Below, in pieces: positions 32,839 through 38,039 of a stretch of 38,039 nucleotides of DNA. A program made the translations under genes and the position numbers. The notes beneath the pieces were generated by a model, which was given only the letters and a program-made list of their open reading frames with translations, was not told where the DNA came from and made no database searches. Positions within the stretch are counted from its first letter, which is position 1, and the number at the start of each line of letters is the position of its first letter. This stretch comes from Lewinella cohaerens DSM 23179 (GTDB lineage Bacteria > Bacteroidota > Bacteroidia > Chitinophagales > Saprospiraceae), in the NCBI RefSeq assembly GCF_000379805.1, contig NZ_KB903554.1, forward strand, positions 211,037 to 249,075, given 5' to 3'.

Positions 32839-33195
32839 ATGACGACGCCCCACCTATTTTCATTAGTACTAATGGCAATTACTTACATAGCTGCCGGAAT
32901 CGCTCATTTCAGAATACCAAAATTCTTTTTGAGTATTATGCCTAAGTGGGTGCCAATGCCAGAGGTGGTGAACAAAATAGTAGGAGCCGGGGAAATCCTG
33001 TTAGGAATAGCCCTTCTATTTCCTCTTACCCGTTCTTACGCAGCTATCGGAATTATTCTACTGCTAATTGCTGTATTCCCGGCAAATGTTTACCATTTCC
33101 AAAAATCACTACAAAAGAACAAAATGGTTTGGCAAACTGCTCTACGGTTACCGATACAATTGCTTTTGATTTATTGGGCTTATAGCTTTGTATGA
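32839..33195 (+). CDS. DoxX-like membrane protein
   Basis: The 118-residue protein has four hydrophobic helices (LFSLVLMAITYIAAGIAHF, VVNKIVGAGEILLGIALLF, YAAIGIILLLIAVFPANVYH and LRLPIQLLLIYWAYSF). FRIPKFFLSIMPKWVPMPEV and the GAGEILLG motif are typical of DoxX/DoxD-type small membrane proteins. Their function is not well known; some join in redox processes at the membrane. It follows the Nudix-type regulator by 36 bases on the same strand and converges on the molybdenum enzyme gene with a gap of about 20 bases. Confidence 0.8.
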   Translation: MTTPHLFSLVLMAITYIAAGIAHFRIPKFFLSIMPKWVPMPEVVNKIVGAGEILLGIALLFPLTRSYAAIGIILLLIAVFPANVYHFQKSLQKNKMVWQTALRLPIQLLLIYWAYSFV

Positions 33196-33216
33196 GCTAT
33201 ATCCAAAGGTTTTTGA

Positions 33217-35388
33217 TCAGACCAACTGTAGCGGCATTTCTCTTAGTCGCTGCCCGGTCAATCTAAACACAGCATTAGCCACAGCAGCCCCTATCGGCCC
33301 CATAGGAGGTTCACCAACCGCACCAGGTTTATCATCATTTTGTAACAATACCACATCTATCTCTTTTGGTGCATTCCTCATCAATGCCATCTGATACGGG
33401 CCATAAATCGTAGGTGTAAGTGCTCCTTTCTTTACTTTCATCTGCTCATACATAGCTGCACTCATACCCATGATGATGGAACCTTCACACTGTGCTCGCA
33501 CTTGATCAGGATTAACTGCAATCCCAGGGTCCATTGCACAGGTTACTTTATGAACTTTTATTTCGCCCTCTTCAATGGATACCTCTACTACGTGAGCACA
33601 AGGCGTATTTGCATCGGTAGAAGCTGCAAAGCCCATGGCTCGTCCATCGACTACCTCGTCTTTCCATGCGGCTTTTTCTGCCGCAGCTTTGATCACGGCT
33701 TTTAAACGCTGACCAGCTTTATCATCCTGAATTTGATCCAAACGAAATTGTACGGGATCTTTCCCTGCTTTGATGGCCAGTTCATCCATAAAGCTTTCGA
33801 TGGCAAAAGTATTGGCCAAAAGCCCAAGGCTACGCCACCAACTGGTTGAAAAGGGGAGTTTCACTCGCCAGGATACCGCCCGAAAGTTGGGGATGGCACC
33901 GTATTGGATCATTCCTCCGCGCCAAGCACCAATGTCTGCGCCTACGATAGGGTCGAGGAATCCAGGCGTCAGTGCAGAACCAAACATTACATCACCACTG
34001 GACACATTGTGTTCGATAGTTTCTATCAATCCATCTTCTGATAATCGGGCCTTAAGCACGTGATGTGTAGGTGGCCGAAAAGTATCATTCTGGAATTCTT
34101 CTTTGCGATTCAAAAAACACTTTACGGGTTTCCCGACAGCCTTAGATAAAACTGCCGCCTGGATCGCATTTGGTGTGTGTAAACGCCGGCCAAAGCCACC
34201 GCCAAGAAACGTAGGAACAATATTTACTTGATCCTTGGAAAACCCAAGGCGATCAGCCACTTCGCTCCGCGTAATTTCAACAACCTGGGTGGAGATCATT
34301 ACCGTCGCCTTATTTGCTTCCACATAGGCCACTGCGCCATTAGGTTCCAATTGTGCATGTGCACCAATCGGGCTTTTATATTCTGCCGTAATGAGCCCCT
34401 CTTCTGCTTCAAGTAGCCCTTTCGCATCTCCTTTTTTCTGTATTTCAACAGGGTCGCCTTGCCCTACCTGGATCATGGCTTCTATGTCTTCCGACTCCCA
34501 GTTGCGGTCTACTTCCCAGTCTACCGAGATAGCCTTCTTTGCATTTTCTGCTGCCATGCGGGAAGTTGCGACGACGCCGACAAAATCAGCTTCTTTGACA
34601 ATTTTCACCACACCAGGCATGCCTTCAGCCTTGCTGGTATCAGCACCTTTATATTTTGCACCGATTAAAGAAGATCGCACTACTGCTCCATAAAGCATAT
34701 CAGGCATGGTTGCATCCATTCCAAAAATGGGCGCGCCAAATACCTTGTCTGCTAGATCTACCCTGGCCACAGGCTGGCCAACAAATTTATAGTCTTTCAG
34801 GTCTTTGAGTGGTGGGGTCTTGGGAATTTCCCATTCTTGCACACCTGCGACAACCTCACCATAGGTTATCGCTTTGCCCCCACCCGTAATTACACCATTA
34901 TTCAACTGTAAAGATGCAGGACTCGTATTGAGTGCTTTCGCAGCTTCATTTTTTAGCATTTCGCGCATGGTCGCTGCCAACTCGCGCATCGGCATCCACA
35001 GGCTAGATATAGAAGTACTCCCACCCGTACCGAAACCATCAATATTACCAGTGCTGGTTGCAGCGTGTACTACTTTAATTCGGTCAACATCCACTTCTAA
35101 TTCATCCGCAGCTATTTGCGCTAAACCCGTAAAGGCCCCCTGGCCCATTTCTACTTTCGGAGAATGCAGAATGATTTGATTTTCTGCGGTAACCTCAAAC
35201 CACAAAGGTGGTGTTTTGGTATCTCCCATATAAGGAGATTCCGCCGTATTGATCATGCCGGCAATACCACGCCGCCAGATGGAGCGTGTCAAATAGCCCG
35301 TTCCTAAAACTACACCAATTCCCACAGCTCCTCGTACCAAGAACTTCCGTCGCGAAAACCCTTTTTTATCTTTTTTCTCCTTGCTCAT
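33217..35388 (-). CDS. Molybdopterin-binding subunit of a xanthine-oxidase-family dehydrogenase (IorB/CoxL-like)
   Basis: The 723-residue protein carries a twin-arginine signal (FSRRKFLVRGAVGIGVVLGT), so it is exported folded. The order of parts matches isoquinoline 1-oxidoreductase beta and Mo-aldehyde dehydrogenases: WFEVTAENQIILHSPKVEMG, QGAFTGLAQIAADELEVDVD, GTGGSTSISSLWMP, GVVATSRMAAENAKKAISVD, GAHAQLEPNGAVAYVEANKA, FLGGGFGRRLHTPNAIQAAV and the end VGEPPMGPIGAAVANAVFRL. The GEPP glutamate is the usual catalytic base. It should hydroxylate an aldehyde or N-heterocycle and pass electrons to the [2Fe-2S] subunit. It starts two bases after the stop of that gene. Substrate not known. Confidence 0.93.
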   Translation of the reverse strand: MSKEKKDKKGFSRRKFLVRGAVGIGVVLGTGYLTRSIWRRGIAGMINTAESPYMGDTKTPPLWFEVTAENQIILHSPKVEMGQGAFTGLAQIAADELEVDVDRIKVVHAATSTGNIDGFGTGGSTSISSLWMPMRELAATMREMLKNEAAKALNTSPASLQLNNGVITGGGKAITYGEVVAGVQEWEIPKTPPLKDLKDYKFVGQPVARVDLADKVFGAPIFGMDATMPDMLYGAVVRSSLIGAKYKGADTSKAEGMPGVVKIVKEADFVGVVATSRMAAENAKKAISVDWEVDRNWESEDIEAMIQVGQGDPVEIQKKGDAKGLLEAEEGLITAEYKSPIGAHAQLEPNGAVAYVEANKATVMISTQVVEITRSEVADRLGFSKDQVNIVPTFLGGGFGRRLHTPNAIQAAVLSKAVGKPVKCFLNRKEEFQNDTFRPPTHHVLKARLSEDGLIETIEHNVSSGDVMFGSALTPGFLDPIVGADIGAWRGGMIQYGAIPNFRAVSWRVKLPFSTSWWRSLGLLANTFAIESFMDELAIKAGKDPVQFRLDQIQDDKAGQRLKAVIKAAAEKAAWKDEVVDGRAMGFAASTDANTPCAHVVEVSIEEGEIKVHKVTCAMDPGIAVNPDQVRAQCEGSIIMGMSAAMYEQMKVKKGALTPTIYGPYQMALMRNAPKEIDVVLLQNDDKPGAVGEPPMGPIGAAVANAVFRLTGQRLREMPLQLV

Positions 35389-35390
35389 GG

Positions 35391-35867
35391 TTACGAATTT
35401 TGGGCGTTAGCAGTGTGAAGTTCAGCCGCACGGTGAATGGCCTTTCGCATCCGATAGTAGGTTGCACAGCGGCAAACATTGACGATATTGGCATCTATAT
35501 CTTCATCTGTTGGGTTGGGGGTTTTATCGAGCATCGCAGCAGTAGCCATCATAAAACCAGGCTGGCAATAACCACATTGTGGTACGACTTCTTCCATCCA
35601 AGCTTGTTGCACAGGGTGAGGATTATCGGCATCTCCCAATCCTTCGATAGTCGTAATATTTTTCCCTTCTGCATATTTCACAGCATAAGAACAAGAACGT
35701 ACTGCTTCTCCATCCACATGAAGTGTACATGCACCACAGGCCGCTTTTCCACAGCCAAACTTGGTGCCTTTTAGACCTATTACATCTCTCACGACCCACA
35801 ACAAAGGCGTGTTTTCGTCAACATCTACCGATCGGAGTGTCCCGTTAATTTGAAAGGATATATCCAT
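35391..35867 (-). CDS. [2Fe-2S] subunit of the same dehydrogenase (IorA/CoxS-like)
   Basis: This 158-residue protein carries both [2Fe-2S] clusters of the xanthine-oxidase family. The plant-ferredoxin-type site is C39, C44, C47 and C59 (KFGCGKAACGACTLHVDGEA), and the second site is C98, C101, C132 and C134 (VVPQCGYCQPGFMMATAAML, IVNVCRCATYYRMRKAIHRA). It lacks its own signal peptide, so it probably rides through the Tat system with the large subunit. It passes electrons from the molybdenum site on to the diheme cytochrome encoded upstream. The next gene begins two bases later. Confidence 0.95.
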   Translation of the reverse strand: MDISFQINGTLRSVDVDENTPLLWVVRDVIGLKGTKFGCGKAACGACTLHVDGEAVRSCSYAVKYAEGKNITTIEGLGDADNPHPVQQAWMEEVVPQCGYCQPGFMMATAAMLDKTPNPTDEDIDANIVNVCRCATYYRMRKAIHRAAELHTANAQNS

Positions 35868-35884
35868 GATTATTAGGAGTTAGG

Positions 35885-36511
35885 TTATTCAGTAGGAATG
35901 TGAGCACCAGTTTCTGCCCATTTTTTGACGGCTGCAATATATTTCTCTTTGGGTACTGGTGGTTTTTCCCTGGGTGTTCCATCGGCATCTACGCCTGGTT
36001 CCCAAGCCCAGAGGACAAGCTCATGTTCGGTAAGGTGTTTTACCGTTTCCTCAAGAGAACGGCCGCCATTTATTGCAGGGTTCATGATTGACTTCGCTAT
36101 TTCTATCCGATTGAGGCCCTCCCAGGCCATGCTGAGTGGAGCTAAACTCCACTCCGGTGCACCAGGGACGCCAGAGAATTCATTATTCTCCTCCTGGTGG
36201 CATGTTTCGCAACGTAGTGCAGCCACACCATGGTTATCTGGCCCTCGGCGTACCCCAAAATTATGCACATGACTATCTTCTCCCTGATGGGGACGGTCAC
36301 CTGCCGGGTGGCAATTCACACAACGTTTGTGCGTAAGCACCTTCATCATGGTATTGAATGCCGCTAAGGATTCATTTTGCTCTTGCTGAGGTAATTCGTT
36401 TACCGAACTTCTAGACAGCTCTTCCCCTTCTTTTTCGCTGTAACCAAAACCAATACTTACGCTACCGATGAGTAGCATGATTGAAAGAATAGGTAATAAG
36501 GTCTTTTTCAT
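35885..36511 (-). CDS. Exported diheme c-type cytochrome
   Basis: The 208-residue protein has a signal peptide (MKKTLLPILSIMLLIGSVSI) and two CxxCH heme motifs, C64-C67-H68 (HKRCVNCHPAGDRPHQG) and C101-C104-H105 (LRCETCHQEENN). Further sequence (APEWSLAPLSMAWEGLNRIE, HLTEHELVLWAWEPG, KYIAAVKKWAETGAHIP) fits the cytochrome-like protein that often accompanies isoquinoline 1-oxidoreductase-type subunits. It is the likely electron acceptor of the Mo enzyme in the periplasm. Encoded 17 bases upstream of the [2Fe-2S] subunit, as part of the operon. Confidence 0.88.
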   Translation of the reverse strand: MKKTLLPILSIMLLIGSVSIGFGYSEKEGEELSRSSVNELPQQEQNESLAAFNTMMKVLTHKRCVNCHPAGDRPHQGEDSHVHNFGVRRGPDNHGVAALRCETCHQEENNEFSGVPGAPEWSLAPLSMAWEGLNRIEIAKSIMNPAINGGRSLEETVKHLTEHELVLWAWEPGVDADGTPREKPPVPKEKYIAAVKKWAETGAHIPTE

Positions 36512-36560
36512 AAATAGGATTTATAATGACAATCTATTTTTCCACGCCTTCGAAGGAAGT

Positions 36561-37082
36561 TCACAAAAGGTATTTTTTCAGCAAAAAATCTCGATATGCC
36601 ATAGGTTCGTTCAAGGTTCCCTGCAACAAGCCAATAGAAGCACTGTCAATAAGCTGCATCAACATTTCTGTTTCTAACGGAGGGTTACTTTTGCCCAGAC
36701 CTGTAAATACAGCTATCAATTTATCCCTGATTGGTTTCAGTTTCTTTTTGTGGTCGTAATTTATATTCCATTTCAATTGAAAAATCAGCCGCCAGAAATT
36801 ATAAGCTTCTTGTGGCATATTGAAAGGTAACTCAATGTATTTACGCAATACTTCTTGAGGGTTTTCTTCCGCAACTATTGGTAAAGCAAGCACAGCAACA
36901 CGTTCCTCTCCTTCTTTGAGCAAAGCCTCTAATAAGCCCTGCTTATTGCCAAAATGTTTGAAGAGTAGTCCTTCAGACACCCCAGCCTTCTTGGCGATGG
37001 CATTGGTAGAAGTAGCAGCAAAACCCTGTTTAGCAAAAAGCTCCAAGGCCGCTTCTAGAATACGTTCTTTTTTAGTAGTCAA
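36561..37082 (-). CDS. TetR-family transcriptional regulator
   Basis: This 173-residue protein begins KKERILEAALELFAKQGFAA, STNAIAKKAGVSEGLLFKHF and GNKQGLLEALLKEGEERV, the TetR helix-turn-helix (residues about 20-45) and the F-K/Y-H-F end of it. The C-terminal ligand-binding part is all-helical. It lies upstream of the cytochrome gene on the same strand with a gap of 49 bases, so it probably leads and controls the TetR-cytochrome-FeS-Mo operon. The ligand is unknown. ATG 37082 is preceded by AT-rich sequence. No clear operator palindrome is seen by eye. Confidence 0.9.
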   Translation of the reverse strand: MTTKKERILEAALELFAKQGFAATSTNAIAKKAGVSEGLLFKHFGNKQGLLEALLKEGEERVAVLALPIVAEENPQEVLRKYIELPFNMPQEAYNFWRLIFQLKWNINYDHKKKLKPIRDKLIAVFTGLGKSNPPLETEMLMQLIDSASIGLLQGTLNEPMAYRDFLLKKYLL

Positions 37083-37162
37083 GGCAAAAGTGATTAATTA
37101 CTCACCAATAATAAGTAATGCTGAGAAAAAAACCAAATCCACCTACAATAAATATTAATAAC

Positions 37163-37203
37163 AGGAGCTGGAATCTATCACGATGGGTAAAATGCCAGCT
37201 CCT
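37163..37203. terminator. Hairpin after the patatin-like gene
   Basis: AGGAGCTGG (37163-37171) and CCAGCTCCT (37195-37203) are perfect 9-base complements with a 23-base loop. It lies 9 bases after the stop of the minus-strand gene. On the minus strand it is followed by GTTATTAATATT rather than a clean T-run, so terminator strength is uncertain. Confidence 0.4.
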
Positions 37204-37212
37204 TAAAACAAG

Positions 37213-38039
37213 TTAGTCTTTCAGAAAATCAAACTCCTTTTCATTAATGGAGACATTGTAATACTGCAACTCATAAAGCAACTTGGCCATAGCGGGTGAA
37301 AGCTCAACAATAAAGGGCAACCTTTCTGGAAATTCGGTTTTGTACTGGGGAAAGTCGGGGAAATCTCCTCTACTGCATTCATCAATTTCTCGTTGGATTT
37401 CTTCACTAAGCTTTTCTTCCCAGGCTGGAACAGCTTCGTTATAAAACCAAAGAATTTCAACTTCTTTTGCCTTAATTCCCCACCACTTATTAGGTATTGT
37501 TGTGGTATTGGTGCGAGCCATCACGGTTGTACCGTCCGCTATACATTTTTTAAACTGTCCAAAGATTTCATAAAAATCATCCTTCGAAAAAACGTGGTTT
37601 CGGGTATGGTTACCGTAGGTAAAATTCCCGAAAAGGGAATAAAAATCGTAATCTATCACTTGCGTATTGGAAACAGGTTCTCCTTCTTGGTGAGTAATAT
37701 CGATTGGTGTGTCCGTATTCACAAATACCACCAGCCTGTCGACATCCCGTTGGAGTAAACTTAGCACCCCAAAGTTTTCCAGGCTACCACCATCGCCAAA
37801 ACCGTACTCCCTGGCCAGTGTACCCTCTGCACCTGGTGACCAATACTCTTCACGAGGAATTATAGAACCCAAGGCTAATAAATCAGTGACGATTTCGTCC
37901 CTTTCACTTTGAGCGATTGTAACGGCAAAAGCAGCACTACTCGTACCCACCGCATCCGCTAAACGGAAACGGTGATGCTCTGACAACCTGACTTCTGCTA
38001 AAGAAAGTGCCTTGTCAATCACCTTAGGTGTATGAATAG
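37213..38039 (-). CDS. Patatin-like phospholipase, C-terminal part (5' end outside window)
   Basis: The frame is open to the right edge (reading ...IHTPKVIDKALSLAEVRL), so the GTG at 38022 is not the start and the gene begins outside the window. Recognisable sequence: FRLADAVGTSSAAFAV, then YGFGDGGSLENFGVLSLLQR and DVDRLVVFVNTDTPIDI. The DGG motif is that of the patatin/cPLA2 fold, where the aspartate pairs with a serine in a GxSxG motif that would lie in the missing part. The last region (FPERLPFIVELSPAMAKLLY) is helical. It probably hydrolyses lipid acyl esters; this is an inference from a short motif. Confidence 0.55.
   Translation of the reverse strand, partial: IHTPKVIDKALSLAEVRLSEHHRFRLADAVGTSSAAFAVTIAQSERDEIVTDLLALGSIIPREEYWSPGAEGTLAREYGFGDGGSLENFGVLSLLQRDVDRLVVFVNTDTPIDITHQEGEPVSNTQVIDYDFYSLFGNFTYGNHTRNHVFSKDDFYEIFGQFKKCIADGTTVMARTNTTTIPNKWWGIKAKEVEILWFYNEAVPAWEEKLSEEIQREIDECSRGDFPDFPQYKTEFPERLPFIVELSPAMAKLLYELQYYNVSINEKEFDFLKD

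Noticed and set aside
1-38039. CRISPR array
   Set aside because: No regularly spaced repeat of 25-40 bases with unique spacers is seen anywhere; the repeats found are short, irregular or palindromic.

Overview
The window looks like a chromosomal segment of a Bacteroidota bacterium, probably of the Saprospiria/Lewinella kind. The phylum rests on several things seen here: a C-terminal type IX secretion sorting domain on a GEVED-domain protein (23678-25783), repeated matches to the Bacteroidota -7 promoter element TAnnTTTG placed close to start codons, short or absent leaders without clear Shine-Dalgarno sequences, and a typical gene set (VPS10-fold secreted protein, M1 and M16 peptidases, PyrR next to PyrB). 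The family-level placement is inference. There is no complete prophage, CRISPR array or insertion sequence.

Layout. 1-475 is the end of a kelch-type protein. 529-4306 holds minus-strand genes: holA, a short asparaginase-like protein and an M16-fold protein that lacks the zinc motif. 4521-5832 holds two small unknown genes, each followed by an attC-like bulged hairpin; the second gene is also bracketed by a 10-bp inverted repeat. 6051-9700 is a divergent pair: pyrR-pyrB to the left and a 7TM-HD (PgpH-type) cyclic-dinucleotide phosphodiesterase to the right, with mirrored promoter/start sequences. 9701-10207 is a gene-free stretch dense in palindromes. 10208-11942 is a divergent pair: a DUF6580-type membrane protein and a lipoprotein resembling ferric-iron-binding ABC receptors. 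12023-13888 is an exported M1 peptidase, followed by three tandem long hairpins (13922-14078). 14112-17648 is a tight run of two glycosyltransferases and a ribBA gene whose GTP cyclohydrolase II half has lost its zinc cysteines. 17786-19719 holds a VTC/CYTH-type protein, a small membrane protein, and two AT-rich small genes, the second of which reads as an orphan contractile-tail tube protein (T4 gp19-like).

19789-22821 is a minus-strand operon pncB - NrtR-type Nudix regulator - metallo-beta-lactamase hydrolase, with a palindrome over the pncB promoter. 22971-25783 is a convergent pair separated by a perfect 28-bp hairpin. 25984-28941 is a large VPS10/BNR propeller protein, followed by tRNA-Pro(GGG) with its terminator and a YciI-like gene. 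29609-32802 is a divergent GH3 glycosidase lipoprotein and a second Nudix-wHTH regulator with a broken Nudix box, with a perfect 19-bp palindrome beside the GH3 start. 32839-33195 is a DoxX-like protein. 33217-37082 is a probable operon: TetR regulator, diheme cytochrome c, [2Fe-2S] subunit and Tat-exported molybdopterin subunit of a xanthine-oxidase-family dehydrogenase. A truncated patatin-like gene runs off the right end.

The most interesting points are the orphan tail-tube-like protein, the attC-like elements, the two related Nudix regulators with visible candidate operators, and the mirrored pyrR/pgpH start regions. All family assignments come from reading motifs; no database search was run.
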